A stretch of DNA of 64,000 nucleotides. It comes from SB11 sp965222995. Its GTDB lineage: Bacteria; Bacteroidota; Bacteroidia; UBA8524. Where the stretch lies: the NCBI GenBank assembly GCA_965222995.1, contig OZ244977.1, positions 2,418,001 to 2,482,000 on the forward strand. Direction: 5' to 3'. Under the pieces are notes generated by a model. The model was not told where the DNA came from. It ran no database searches and was given only the letters and a program-made list of their open reading frames with translations. Of this stretch, positions 52,093 through 62,596 are shown in pieces. A program made the translations under genes and the position numbers. The first letter of the stretch is position 1. Every line of letters begins with the position of its first letter.

Positions 52093-53379
52093 ATGAATTA
52101 CAAGCAAACGCTTGACTATTTGTACTCGCAGCTACCTATGTTTACCCGCGTGGGAGCTGTAGCCATAAAAAAAGACCTTACCAATACACTTGCTTTATGC
52201 AAGGCATTGGATAACCCACACAAAAAATTTAAAAGCATACATATTGCAGGAACTAACGGCAAAGGTTCAGTAGCCCATATAATAGCTTCCATACTGCAAA
52301 GCGCAGGTTTCAAAACAGGCTTATATACTTCGCCCCACTTAAAAGATTTTCGCGAGCGTATTAAAATAAATGGGAAACCTATATCTGAAAAGGAAGTAAT
52401 AGATTTTGTAGCCCAACATAAAACTGACTTTGAGAACATAAAGCCCTCTTTCTTTGAAATGACGGTGGCTATGTGTTTTGATTATTTTGCAAAACAGAAA
52501 GTAGATGTTGCCATAATTGAAACAGGCTTGGGAGGCAGGTTAGATTCTACCAATGTAATTACTCCACAATTATCAGTCATTACCAATATCGGTTTCGACC
52601 ACATGGATATGTTGGGCGATACACTTCCCCAAATTGCTTTTGAAAAGGCAGGGATTATAAAACCGTCCTTACCTGTTATAATCGGCGAAACACATGCAGA
52701 AACAGCACCTGTTTTTATTCAAAAAGCAAAAGAAACCCAATCAACCATCCAGTTTGCCGATGTGGATTACCAAATAATACATTTTAAAAGCAATGAGGAC
52801 ACAGTTGAGTTTTCAATAGGTAAAAGAGGAAAAATTCATATTGAAAATTTACAATGTGATTTAACAGGCACTTATCAGAAAAAAAATATTATCACTGCCA
52901 TAGCTGCCATTGAAAACTTACGGCAACAAGGCTGGAATATAAGCAGTGAAGCAATTGCCAAAGGTCTTTCTATGGTTAAAACCAATACGGGCCTATTGGG
53001 CAGATGGCAAAAGCTTTCATCATCTCCACCCACTTATGCTGATACGGGACATAATATTGATGGGGTAAAGCAAGTATTAGCCCAAATACAACAACAGCAA
53101 TTTCAAAACCTGCATATAGTGTGGGGTATGGTAAAAGACAAGGATATTAGCAACATACTGAAACTTCTTCCCCAAAAGGCCACTTACTATTTTTGTCAAG
53201 CTCAAATTCCTAGAGCACTTGCTGTTGAAGAGTTACAGAAACAAGCAAAAGAATTTAACTTAAAAGGTGAGGCATACCCTACCGTTCAAAGTGCAATTCA
53301 AGCTGCACAACAAGCAGCTAACCCTAACGACTTTATTTTTATTGGCGGCAGTACATTTATTGTTGCCGAAGCTGTGTAG
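52093..53379 (+). CDS. folC: Folylpolyglutamate/dihydrofolate synthase
   Basis: 428 residues with the Mur-ligase-type fold: IAGTNGKGSVAHIIASILQSAGFKTGLYTSPHLKDFRERIKING, VDVAIIETGLGGRLDSTNVITPQLSVITNIGFDHMDMLGDTL and ADTGHNIDG. Adds glutamate to folates. The last gene of the exb/tonB direction, 55 nt after tonB. Confidence 0.95.
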   Translation: MNYKQTLDYLYSQLPMFTRVGAVAIKKDLTNTLALCKALDNPHKKFKSIHIAGTNGKGSVAHIIASILQSAGFKTGLYTSPHLKDFRERIKINGKPISEKEVIDFVAQHKTDFENIKPSFFEMTVAMCFDYFAKQKVDVAIIETGLGGRLDSTNVITPQLSVITNIGFDHMDMLGDTLPQIAFEKAGIIKPSLPVIIGETHAETAPVFIQKAKETQSTIQFADVDYQIIHFKSNEDTVEFSIGKRGKIHIENLQCDLTGTYQKKNIITAIAAIENLRQQGWNISSEAIAKGLSMVKTNTGLLGRWQKLSSSPPTYADTGHNIDGVKQVLAQIQQQQFQNLHIVWGMVKDKDISNILKLLPQKATYYFCQAQIPRALAVEELQKQAKEFNLKGEAYPTVQSAIQAAQQAANPNDFIFIGGSTFIVAEAV

Positions 53380-53672
53380 ATTTGATTAGTAGAAGGTATA
53401 AAGTAGAAAGACTAGCATTGAACTCAAAACACTAAACAATACATCAGTAAAAAGTATAAGGTAGAAAGAAAGACTATATAACAACTTAAAATCGCAACTA
53501 AATACTAATTACTAACTCACTAATCAGCCTGAAAACTACAAACAGATAGCTGATAACTACAATCTGTTTCAAAAACACAACACTAAAGTTTTACGTGTGC
53601 ACAAAAAAACATGCTAAAGCGCACTTCCCCATCGTTTTACTTATAGATTTGAGCCATTATTTTAGGCTAAGT
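53380..53672. other. Gene-free spacer with short imperfect repeats
   Basis: 293 nt between folC and the TPR gene. ggtataaagtagaaagactag (53395-53414) and agtataaggtagaaagaaag (53452-53471) are imperfect direct copies. The rest is AT-rich and I recognise no RNA or ORF. Confidence 0.6.
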
Positions 53673-56600
53673 ATGTTTAAGAAACTCATTCTCGCTACCC
53701 TTTTCACTGTTTGTATAGCCGGTGCGGGCTTTGCCCAAAAAACTGCTATATATACCGACCCTGTTTCATTTTACAATCGGGGATTAGAACTGTATGACAA
53801 AGAAAAATACGGTAGTGCAATTGATGAGTTTGAAGAATTTATTTCCCGTAGCAACAATCTAGAGCTGCAAACCAATGCACAATTTTATATAGCAGTTTCA
53901 TCACTGCAATTAGAACATCAAGGTGCCGAGGAAAGAATAAAAACTTTCATTAAGAACAACCCCGGGCACATAAAAACCAACTTAGCACATTTCCATTTGG
54001 GTAGGTATTACTACAATCAAGGTAAATTTACACGTGTACCCAAACAACTGCTAAAAACAAATGACGAAGCCCTAACTATTGATGAAAGCCTAGAGTACCA
54101 CTTTATGCTGGGCTACAGCTACTTCAAACGTGCAAAATGGCAGGATGCCGAAGTACAGTTTAATATTACAGCCAACGACAAAACAAAATACTATTACCCC
54201 AGCCATTATTATTTAGGTTATGGAGCACTAAAACAAGCGCAATACCAAAAAGCATTATCTCATTTTGAGCGTTTAAAAAAATCGAAAGTTTATAAAGCTG
54301 AGCTACCCGTATTTTTTGCTCAGGTATATTTTGGACAAAAGAAGTATAAAGAAGTATTAGCAGTAACCGATACTTTGAAAAGCGATAAAAGCCAGCGTGA
54401 AATTAACTGGCTTCGCGGGCAAAGCTTCTACTACCTTGAAGAATATGAGAAGGCTTTACCTCTATTGGATAAAAACCGCCCACCTTACCGTAAAATGAAC
54501 AGTACCGATAAGTATGTACTGGGCTATACATTTTATGCCAACGGCATGTATGAAAAGGCGTTTAATGAGTTTACCTTTATAAATAATACACGCGATACAG
54601 TAACACAATATGCTTACTATAACGCGGCAGAATGTTTTTTGCGTTTAAACCGAAAAAATAATGCCCGTGACGCTTTTCTACAGGCATCTTTATTGAGTTT
54701 TAACGCTAAACTTAAAGAGCGTTCTACCTTTAACTATGCCAAGCTAAGCTATGATTTAGGTTTTAACACTGAAGCCCTAAGAACACTAAGAAAGTTTATA
54801 AAGCAATTTCCAAAATCAAGTTTGGCAACAGAAGCCAAAACTCTTCAAGGAGAACTTTTATTAGCCAGTAAAAACTATAAAGAAGCTATAGAAGTGCTTG
54901 AAAGTATTGGTAACATGAATAACCAAACCCAAAAGGTATATCAGCAAATAACCTATTACCGAGCCATACAATTACTTGAGGAAGGTTGGACTAATATGGA
55001 TGTTGCGAATGGTTATTTACTAAAATCGAAAAAATACCCTTGGGATAAGAAGCTGGATATACTTGCAGATTTTTGGCGAGGTGAAATAGCTTTTCACAAA
55101 GGAAAATACTGGGACTGCATCAAACATACCCGTACTTTTTTAAATAACTCAAAAGCTAAAAACACTGATACATACCCTGTGGCTTACTATAACATAGGCT
55201 ACTCGTACCTGAAAATTGCCAACACCGATAAAAATTATAAGGATGTAATTTTACACTACGAAAAGGCTGCCGACAATTTCAGAAGCTATACCAAAAATGT
55301 AAAGTATTTAAATCAAAACAAAAGCCGTTTTATTGACGGAATGACCCGACTGGCAGACTGCTATTTTGTTTTGAAAAGGTACGACCCTGCTATTGAAGCA
55401 TACAACTATATTATTACTAAGCGGGCTGCAAATGCCGATTACGGATACTACCAAAAAGGGATAATTTTTGGGCTGCAAGGCAAGGATGAATTAAAAATAA
55501 GTACCCTTAAAAAAGTAGCGGCAAACTATCCCCGCTCGCAATATGTTGATGATGCCTTGTTTGAAATTGCCGATGTACACCAAAAACTAAACAATTTAAG
55601 CGAAGCATTAAAAGGGTTTGGCTACTTATTGGGCGAAAGCCCCAACGGTATATATGCCCCGAAATGCCATTTACGCATAGGTACTATACACTACCAGCAA
55701 AACAATAACCAAAAAGCCATCATATCTTTCAAAAAAGTAATAGAACAATTTGGTGCTTACCCTGAATCTAACGAGGCAGCAAAAGCACTTGAAGAGATTT
55801 ACTCTGCCGAAGGAAGACTGGATGAGTTTTTTGCTTATATGAAAAACAAAGGACGTAACTACAAAAATAGCTATAGAGACAGTGCCAGCTATGATGCAGC
55901 CTTACGTTTTTATCAGGATGAAAATTGCAACAGAGCAACAGGTGAGTTTGCCCGTTATTTAAAAAGCTTCCCTGAAGGTTTGTTTGCTGTAGAAGCTAAT
56001 TTTTATAAAGCCAACTGTGAGTATCAAGCGAAAAACTTTGATGCAGCGCTTGAGGGTTACTTAGTAGCAATAAACAGCAGAAGACCTGAGTTTATAGAGC
56101 CTTCAACCCGTGCAGCAGCCACTATTTATTATTTAAAGAAAGACTATAACCAAGCACTCCCTTTATATGAAAAATTGGAAGGCATAGCCCAAAACCACGA
56201 CAATAAACTGGTGAGTTTATTGGGGCAAATGCGTTGCAGTTATTATATAAATGATGAGGATAAAAGCATAGCCAACAGCAAGAAACTATTGGCGTATGAC
56301 AAAGTAACCCGTGAGGGAATAATTGAAGCTAACATATACCTGGCAAGAATTAATATAAAAAGAGAAAATTGGGCAGAGGCTAAAACAGCTTGTGAAGGTG
56401 TGCTTAAATACACTAAAAACCAATATGGTGCAGAAGCTAAGTACTATATAGCCTATATACAATACAAGAAAAACCAAACCGATGGGGCTGAGAAAACCAT
56501 ACTTGAAGTAGTGAAAAAATTCTCAAGCTACGACTATTGGAAAGCTAAGGCATTGCTGCTACAATCAGACATTTTAGTAACTAAAAAAGACCTTTTCCAA

Positions 56601-56717
56601 GCACGTGCTATTTTAAAAAGCATTATAAATGCCTACGAAAACAAAGAAGACGGTATTATTACCGATGCTAAGGCTAAGTTAGCCACTATTGGTGAGGAAG
56701 ATGAAACCGAAGAATAA
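53673..56717 (+). CDS. Large exported tetratricopeptide-repeat protein
   Basis: 1014 residues from ATG 53673, before the signal peptide MFKKLILATLFTVCIAGAGFAQ (an upstream in-frame extension is less likely). TPR-type units recur along the whole length: SFYNRGLELYDKEKYGSAIDEFEEFI, AQFYIAVSSLQLEHQGAEERI, YFKRAKWQDAEVQF, YYNAAECFLRLNRKNNARDAF and AKYYIAYIQYKKNQTDGAE. Likely a periplasmic or outer-membrane-associated scaffold. Large multi-TPR proteins occur in this phylum but I cannot name a partner. The end is acidic (GEEDETEE). Confidence 0.88.
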   Translation: MFKKLILATLFTVCIAGAGFAQKTAIYTDPVSFYNRGLELYDKEKYGSAIDEFEEFISRSNNLELQTNAQFYIAVSSLQLEHQGAEERIKTFIKNNPGHIKTNLAHFHLGRYYYNQGKFTRVPKQLLKTNDEALTIDESLEYHFMLGYSYFKRAKWQDAEVQFNITANDKTKYYYPSHYYLGYGALKQAQYQKALSHFERLKKSKVYKAELPVFFAQVYFGQKKYKEVLAVTDTLKSDKSQREINWLRGQSFYYLEEYEKALPLLDKNRPPYRKMNSTDKYVLGYTFYANGMYEKAFNEFTFINNTRDTVTQYAYYNAAECFLRLNRKNNARDAFLQASLLSFNAKLKERSTFNYAKLSYDLGFNTEALRTLRKFIKQFPKSSLATEAKTLQGELLLASKNYKEAIEVLESIGNMNNQTQKVYQQITYYRAIQLLEEGWTNMDVANGYLLKSKKYPWDKKLDILADFWRGEIAFHKGKYWDCIKHTRTFLNNSKAKNTDTYPVAYYNIGYSYLKIANTDKNYKDVILHYEKAADNFRSYTKNVKYLNQNKSRFIDGMTRLADCYFVLKRYDPAIEAYNYIITKRAANADYGYYQKGIIFGLQGKDELKISTLKKVAANYPRSQYVDDALFEIADVHQKLNNLSEALKGFGYLLGESPNGIYAPKCHLRIGTIHYQQNNNQKAIISFKKVIEQFGAYPESNEAAKALEEIYSAEGRLDEFFAYMKNKGRNYKNSYRDSASYDAALRFYQDENCNRATGEFARYLKSFPEGLFAVEANFYKANCEYQAKNFDAALEGYLVAINSRRPEFIEPSTRAAATIYYLKKDYNQALPLYEKLEGIAQNHDNKLVSLLGQMRCSYYINDEDKSIANSKKLLAYDKVTREGIIEANIYLARINIKRENWAEAKTACEGVLKYTKNQYGAEAKYYIAYIQYKKNQTDGAEKTILEVVKKFSSYDYWKAKALLLQSDILVTKKDLFQARAILKSIINAYENKEDGIITDAKAKLATIGEEDETEE

Positions 56718-56820
56718 GCTTACTTACAATTTAAAACCGTTCTAAATTTCTTCAAAACCCTTTATAATTAAGACTTTACAGCTATTGTGGATAGCCTGTA
56801 ACATTAATTTCACTCAAAAG

Positions 56821-56851
56821 TTAGTTAAATATTGTTTTTGATATAAATTTG
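56821..56851 (+). promoter_or_regulatory. Candidate promoter of the cytochrome oxidase operon
   Basis: TAAATTTG at 56844-56851 fits the -7 consensus TAnnTTTG. A weak TTAG (56821-56824) lies 19 nt upstream in the -33 position. It is 88 nt before the coxB ATG (56940). Confidence 0.5.
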
Positions 56852-56939
56852 CGCAAGTTTAAAAAACCCTTGATGTGCCTAATTTGTTGGTATAGTAATA
56901 GTTTTTTAAACAGTTTTGCTAACCGCTTAAATATCAGCA

Positions 56940-58634
56940 ATGAACCTTAAAAGATTCATCACAAAACTAACCTCAACACTCGCAACATTACTTATAGTTG
57001 TTGCCTTTACTACACCTGCAAAAGCTCAAGATATAGCTGCAGGAGAGAAATTGTTTACTGAAAATTGTTTGTCGTGCCATGCCTTAGACAAGAAAGTTGT
57101 TGGGCCAGCCCTTGCAGGTGTTCATGAAAGACCCGGACGTTCTGAAGAGTGGTTGATTAAATGGATTAAAAACGCACCTAAAATGATTGCTGACGGTGAT
57201 CCACTGGCTGTGAAGCTATATGAGGATAATAATCAGCAAAACATGACAGTGTTTGAAAATCTTCAAGATGATGAGATAAAAAACATTCTAGCTTACATTA
57301 AAACCCCTCCTGTTACGGCAACGGGTGGCGGAGAAGAGACTGCACCTGTTACGCCTGTTTCAGCTAAAACAGAAGAAGCAAACGATTCGGTAAAAGGTTT
57401 AATCAACTTTCTTTTAGTAGGTATAGTTATAGCCGTTATACTTATAATGGGTGCTGTATTTGATGTTTTAGAAAAAATCAGCAAATACACAGGTATTCCA
57501 TTATCAAACCCACACAAAATAAACGGTTGGTTAATGATACTGTTTATGTTTGGCTTTTTAGGAGCAGTAATTTGGGAGTTTAAAGTACATGGAAAATATG
57601 CCTTAATTGATAATTCAGCATCAGAACACGGTGTATCTGTAGACAGTATGTTAATGACTACATTATACATTACAGGTGCTGTATTTTTCATTACTCAAAT
57701 AGCATTGTTTTTATTCGGTTTCCTTTACCGCTACGACCCTAAACGCAAAGCTTTATACTACCCACACAACAATATGTTGGAGTATATATGGACTTTAATT
57801 CCTGCAATTGCTTTAACTGTATTGGTAATAAACGGCTTTAAAAAATGGTCGGCAATTACATCAAAAGCACCTGAAAATGCTGAAACTGTTGAGGTATTTG
57901 CTTACCAATTTGGTTGGAATGTTCGCTATGCAGGTGAAGACAAGAAGTTGGGAGAGCACAGCTTTAACCTGATATCAGGTTCTAACCCGTTAGGTTTAGG
58001 TGTACCTTCTGAGTACGAAAAACTAGTTAAAGAAGTAAAAGAAAGCCTGGATAAAAACGAAGATTTATTTAACCGTATGCAAACCATACCCGACCCTACC
58101 TCAAAAGAGAAGGAAACTATGGCTGATTTGGAAAAACGTATACGTTTACAAAAAGCTCATATATCGCGTTTAACCGCCATGGAAGGTGATGACCGTGTAT
58201 TTGATAATTCTTCGGAGGATGATTTAATACTAAAAGAAATTGTATTGGTTAAAAACAAACCTATACATTTTGTATTCCGTGCCCGTGATGTAATTCACAG
58301 TGCATACTCGCCACACTTCCGTATGCAAATGAACTGTGTACCCGGTATGCCTACTACATTTTGGTTTAAACCGGTTAAAACAACTAACGAAATGCGTACT
58401 ATTTTAGAGGATAACAGTTTCGATTATTACTTGTATTGCGCTAAAATATGCGGTAATGCTCACTACAATATGAAGATTAAAATTCGTGTAGTAGAAACCG
58501 AAGCCGAGTATACTAAATGGTTGGCTGAGCAAAGACCTGCTTTCAAGAAAAAAGCTGATGAGGTAACTCCTGTAATAGAAGAAACCCCTACTGAAACAAC
58601 AGATAGTACAGCAGTTACAGCTTTGGCAAACTAA
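56940..58634 (+). CDS. coxB: Cytochrome c-fused cytochrome c oxidase subunit II
   Basis: 564 residues. A signal peptide precedes an N-terminal monoheme cytochrome c (C43LSC46H47; Met102 in NNQQNMTVF as likely ligand), then three membrane segments. The CuA-bearing domain follows: DVIHSAYSPHFRMQMNCVPGM (His453) and YCAKICGNAHYNM (Cys500, Cys504, His508, Met511), so CuA is intact; the Glu of the usual CxExC motif reads Lys. About 60 residues (357-418) are inserted in the domain. It takes electrons from cytochrome c into the oxidase; fusion allows direct delivery. Confidence 0.93.
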   Translation: MNLKRFITKLTSTLATLLIVVAFTTPAKAQDIAAGEKLFTENCLSCHALDKKVVGPALAGVHERPGRSEEWLIKWIKNAPKMIADGDPLAVKLYEDNNQQNMTVFENLQDDEIKNILAYIKTPPVTATGGGEETAPVTPVSAKTEEANDSVKGLINFLLVGIVIAVILIMGAVFDVLEKISKYTGIPLSNPHKINGWLMILFMFGFLGAVIWEFKVHGKYALIDNSASEHGVSVDSMLMTTLYITGAVFFITQIALFLFGFLYRYDPKRKALYYPHNNMLEYIWTLIPAIALTVLVINGFKKWSAITSKAPENAETVEVFAYQFGWNVRYAGEDKKLGEHSFNLISGSNPLGLGVPSEYEKLVKEVKESLDKNEDLFNRMQTIPDPTSKEKETMADLEKRIRLQKAHISRLTAMEGDDRVFDNSSEDDLILKEIVLVKNKPIHFVFRARDVIHSAYSPHFRMQMNCVPGMPTTFWFKPVKTTNEMRTILEDNSFDYYLYCAKICGNAHYNMKIKIRVVETEAEYTKWLAEQRPAFKKKADEVTPVIEETPTETTDSTAVTALAN

Positions 58635-58682
58635 GAATTAAAAATATTGTTTAACCCAGCAGATAAGTTTAAATAATTAAGA

Positions 58683-60596
58683 ATGGCTAACACCCAAACA
58701 CATACAGCAACGGCATCGCACGATGACCACCACCACAAAGAGACCTTCATTTCGAAGTACATCTTTAGTATGGATCACAAGATGATATCTAAGCAATTCC
58801 TTATTACGGGAATTATAATGGGTTTCATCGGTATGTTTATGTCGGTTTTGTTCAGAATGCAATTAGCATGGCCTGAACAAAGTTTCGGCTTTTTAGAAAC
58901 CATTTTAGGTAGCAAATGGGCTCCGGGCGGTAAAATGGATGCAGGATTCTATATGGGTCTTGTAACCATACACGGTACTATAATGGTATTTTATGTGTTA
59001 ACTGCCGGTTTAAGTGGAACATTTAGTAACCTGCTTATTCCTTTACAAGTAGGAGCACGTGATATGGCATCGCCGTTCATGAATATGCTTTCATACTGGT
59101 TCTTCTTCTTATCAAGCGTGGTGTTAATGTCATCAGTGTTTGTTGAGTCAGGACCTGCTTCAGGTGGTTGGACCATTTATCCCCCACTTAGTGCCAACGA
59201 GGTCTTTATGTCCGGTTCGGGCTTGGGTATGACGCTCTGGCTGGTAGCAATTGTTCTGTTCATTGTATCCTCATTACTGGGTGGTATTAACTACATTACA
59301 ACCGTATTAAACATGCGTACTAAAGGGATGAGCATGAACCGCTTACCTCTTTCTATATGGGCGTTTTTCTTAACTGCTATATTGGGTGTGTTATCATTCC
59401 CTGTATTATTAAGTGCAGGTTTACTACTTATTTTCGACCGTAGTTTCGGAACCAGTTTCTATTTGTCAGATATATGGGCGAACGGTGTAGGTGCTTTGGA
59501 TAATGTGGGAGGTAGCCCTATCCTATTCCAGCACTTGTTCTGGTTCTTAGGACACCCTGAAGTATATATTATTTTAATGCCTGCATTGGGTATTACTTCT
59601 GAAGTAATTGCTACAAATGCACGTAAACCTATATTTGGTTATACAGCCATGGTAATATCACTTGTGGGTATTGCGTTCCTATCGTTCTTAGTATGGGGGC
59701 ACCACATGTTTATTACAGGTATGAACCCATTCTTAGGTGAGGTATTTATGATACTTACCCTAATTATTGCAGTACCATCGGCAGTGAAAACATTTAACTA
59801 CTTGGCTACTATGTGGCGCGGTAACATACGCTTCACACCGGGTATGTTGTTTGCTATCGGTTTAGTATCGCTGTTTATCACCGGAGGTTTAACAGGTATA
59901 TGGTTGGGTAATGCAACGCTAGATATTAACCTTCACGATACATATTTTGTTGTGGCTCACTTCCACTTGGTAATGGGTAGTGCGGCAATATTCGGTATGT
60001 TGGCAGGTATATACCATTGGTTCCCACGCATGTATGGCAGAAGATTAAATGCTACACTGGGTTATGTGCACTTTTGGTTAACCTTCGCTGCTGCATATAT
60101 GGTATTCTTCCCAATGCACTTTATGGGCTTGGCAGGTGTACCCCGCCGTTATGCAGAGTTTAGTTTAATGCCTGAATTTGCCGTTTGGAATGATGTGAAT
60201 GTGTTTATTACTATAGCTGCTCTTATTGCTTCTATAGCACAGCTAATATTCCTTTACAATTTTGTTCGTTCAATATTCTTTGGTAGAAAATCAGAGCAAA
60301 ACCCATGGCAGTCTAATACACTTGAGTGGACTGCTCCTGTAGAGCATTTGCATGGTAACTGGCCGGGTGAAATTCCTAGCGTATACCGTTGGCCATACGA
60401 TTACAGCCGCCCTGATGCTGAGCAAGACTTTATACCGCAAAATGTGCCTGATGAAGGACAAGAGGAGCCTCAAGGCCCTATAAAAGAAACTGCAACACCG
60501 CATGAGGAGGAAGCACCTGCAAGTACTGAAAGTGATACCGCTTCTGATTCTAAAATATTATTCTCTGTATTGAGAAGATGGTTTAGTTTCAGATAA
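58683..60596 (+). CDS. coxA: Cytochrome c oxidase subunit I
   Basis: 637 residues, 12 membrane segments. Heme and CuB ligands visible: TIHGTIMVFYVLTAG, LFWFLGHPEVYIILMPALGI (CuB His with Glu of the proton path), WGHHMFITGMNPFLG, LHDTYFVVAHFHLVMG. An aa3-type heme-copper oxidase. The C-terminal extension is acidic and Pro/Glu-rich (ENEEAPASTESDTASDS-like). It follows coxB after 48 nt. Confidence 0.96.
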   Translation: MANTQTHTATASHDDHHHKETFISKYIFSMDHKMISKQFLITGIIMGFIGMFMSVLFRMQLAWPEQSFGFLETILGSKWAPGGKMDAGFYMGLVTIHGTIMVFYVLTAGLSGTFSNLLIPLQVGARDMASPFMNMLSYWFFFLSSVVLMSSVFVESGPASGGWTIYPPLSANEVFMSGSGLGMTLWLVAIVLFIVSSLLGGINYITTVLNMRTKGMSMNRLPLSIWAFFLTAILGVLSFPVLLSAGLLLIFDRSFGTSFYLSDIWANGVGALDNVGGSPILFQHLFWFLGHPEVYIILMPALGITSEVIATNARKPIFGYTAMVISLVGIAFLSFLVWGHHMFITGMNPFLGEVFMILTLIIAVPSAVKTFNYLATMWRGNIRFTPGMLFAIGLVSLFITGGLTGIWLGNATLDINLHDTYFVVAHFHLVMGSAAIFGMLAGIYHWFPRMYGRRLNATLGYVHFWLTFAAAYMVFFPMHFMGLAGVPRRYAEFSLMPEFAVWNDVNVFITIAALIASIAQLIFLYNFVRSIFFGRKSEQNPWQSNTLEWTAPVEHLHGNWPGEIPSVYRWPYDYSRPDAEQDFIPQNVPDEGQEEPQGPIKETATPHEEEAPASTESDTASDSKILFSVLRRWFSFR

Positions 60597-60608
60597 AAAG
60601 AAGCAGTT

Positions 60609-61673
60609 GTGAAGAAGATTTTTTCAGAAAAGTTTTTCAAAAAAATCGGTCTCCTCACAGTTGCCTCTATATTGTTTCTCATTTTTGTAGGCGGTTTAGT
60701 ACGTATAACAGGCTCAGGAATGGGCTGCCCCGATTGGCCTAAGTGTTTTGGATACTATATACCCCCTACCGATATAAGTGAGCTAACATGGATGCCCCAA
60801 AAAGAATTTAAAAAGGGGCAAATGATAATAAAAGAAAAAAAGTTGTGGAGTGCGAAGGAAGACCTAACTACTGCACAACAATATAACCCAAGCAATTGGG
60901 TAGAATATACAAAACACGACTACGCTCTTTTTAATCCTACACATACCTATATAGAATGGGTAAACCGTATGGTAAGCGTATTGGTGGGTTTGTTTATGGT
61001 ACTAACGGTACTATCGTCGTTTCAATACTGGAAAAAACAAAAGTCGATAGTGTTTTTATGTATCGCATCGTTCTTAATTACATTGTTTCAGGCATGGTTG
61101 GGTGCTAAAGTTGTTGAAAGCAACCTCGACGGGCTAAAAATAAGCATACATATGCTTTTTGCTTTGGTTGTGGTGGGTTTTGTAATGATAGCAGTGTTTA
61201 AAAACCATGCAGCTCAAGGCTTAGATAGACTAAGTAGTTTAAGGTGGTTTAAAGTATTGGCATACGGTGTTATAGTTTTAACATTAGTGCAAATATTTTA
61301 CGGCACACAACTACGTGAGGCTGTTGATGAGTGGAAACCCAAAGCTGATGCTAACGGATTTTCATGGGTGAGTATGGTTGATGATGTATTAGCATCACAT
61401 AAGAGTTTATCGGCATTTGTAATGGCAGCCATGTTGGTGTTATACTTTATGGTAAGCAATAGATTAGAGAAGGGTAACAAAGTAACCCGATGGACCGGAG
61501 TGGGGTTAGCTCTTGCAGCAATACAAATAGCATTGGGCAGTGTAAATGTATTTTTTAATATGCCTGCAGTAAGTCAGGTATTGCATGTAACCTTGGCAGG
61601 TTTATTAATAGCCAGCCAGTTTTACGTGGCCATCCTTGTATATAATTATAACAGGGAAACAATAGTAGAATAG
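60609..61673 (+). CDS. ctaA: Heme A synthase (COX15 type)
   Basis: 354 residues from GTG. GGLVRITGSGMGCPDWPKCFG, HTYIEWVNRMVSVLVG (His), KISIHMLFALVVVGFVMIA (His), ASHKSLSAFVMAAMLVLY and QVLHVTLAGLLIASQFYVA (His) give the two heme pairs. Converts heme O to heme A. 12 nt after coxA. Confidence 0.95.
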   Translation: MKKIFSEKFFKKIGLLTVASILFLIFVGGLVRITGSGMGCPDWPKCFGYYIPPTDISELTWMPQKEFKKGQMIIKEKKLWSAKEDLTTAQQYNPSNWVEYTKHDYALFNPTHTYIEWVNRMVSVLVGLFMVLTVLSSFQYWKKQKSIVFLCIASFLITLFQAWLGAKVVESNLDGLKISIHMLFALVVVGFVMIAVFKNHAAQGLDRLSSLRWFKVLAYGVIVLTLVQIFYGTQLREAVDEWKPKADANGFSWVSMVDDVLASHKSLSAFVMAAMLVLYFMVSNRLEKGNKVTRWTGVGLALAAIQIALGSVNVFFNMPAVSQVLHVTLAGLLIASQFYVAILVYNYNRETIVE

Positions 61674-61679
61674 AATTAA

Positions 61680-62582
61680 ATGACAGATAAAACCATAGAT
61701 AGTGTAAGAGTAGGCTCGTTTTCACTGAAAGCGAAACTGCAAGACTACACCCAGTTGTTGAAGTTAAGGCTTACCCTAACGGTAGTTTTTTCAGCAGCTA
61801 TGGGTTTTATATTAGCCCCTGCACCCACCATGCAATGGGGCTTATTTTGGTTGTTGGTTTTAGCAGGAACCATGGTTGTAGGTGCTGCAAACGGTATTAA
61901 CCAAGCCATAGAGCGCAACTACGATAAAATGATGGAGCGCACGGCAAACCGCCCTGTTGCTACCAACCGCATGAGCGTTACCGAGGCATCAATATTTTGT
62001 TTGATATTGGGTTTAGGCGGGGTTTTCATATTTGGCTACTACTTTAACCAAATGACGGGCTATATAGCCTTGTTTTCGCTAATATCTTACGCTTTCATTT
62101 ATACGCCGCTTAAACGTGTATCGCCTATAGCGGTTTTTGTAGGCGCGTTTCCCGGAGCTGTTGCCCCCATGTTGGGTTGGGTAGCTGTAACAGGAAGTAT
62201 TGATGAGGGTGCATTAGCCTTGTTTACCATACAATTCTTTTGGCAATTTCCTCATTTTTGGGCTGTTGCCTGGATATTGGATGACGATTACCGCCGTGCA
62301 GGCTTTTTCTTACTCCCTTCTTTTGAGGGACGCGGAAAGAAAAGTGCCTTCCAAGTACTTATTTGGACTTCGGTATTAATACCCGCTGTATTATTACCTT
62401 TACAAGTAGGTATAGTAGGAATAACCTCAACCATTATTGCTTTAGTAGCATCAGCCGCAATGGTTTGGTTGGCGGCAAGATTGTATAGAGACTGTAGTAT
62501 TAAAAATGCCAAAACACTAATGTTTGCAGCATTTATATATTTACCGTTAGTATTATTAGCCTATGTTTTTGATAAAATTTAA
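61680..62582 (+). CDS. ctaB: Protoheme IX farnesyltransferase (heme O synthase)
   Basis: 300 residues, UbiA-type with NGINQAIERNYDKMMERTANRPVAT (first Asp-rich-like motif) and WAVAWILDDDYRRAGFFLLPSFEG (second). Adds the farnesyl group to heme B for the ctaA step. 6 nt after ctaA. Confidence 0.95.
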   Translation: MTDKTIDSVRVGSFSLKAKLQDYTQLLKLRLTLTVVFSAAMGFILAPAPTMQWGLFWLLVLAGTMVVGAANGINQAIERNYDKMMERTANRPVATNRMSVTEASIFCLILGLGGVFIFGYYFNQMTGYIALFSLISYAFIYTPLKRVSPIAVFVGAFPGAVAPMLGWVAVTGSIDEGALALFTIQFFWQFPHFWAVAWILDDDYRRAGFFLLPSFEGRGKKSAFQVLIWTSVLIPAVLLPLQVGIVGITSTIIALVASAAMVWLAARLYRDCSIKNAKTLMFAAFIYLPLVLLAYVFDKI

Positions 62583-62596
62583 ACCTTAGAAAAAAC

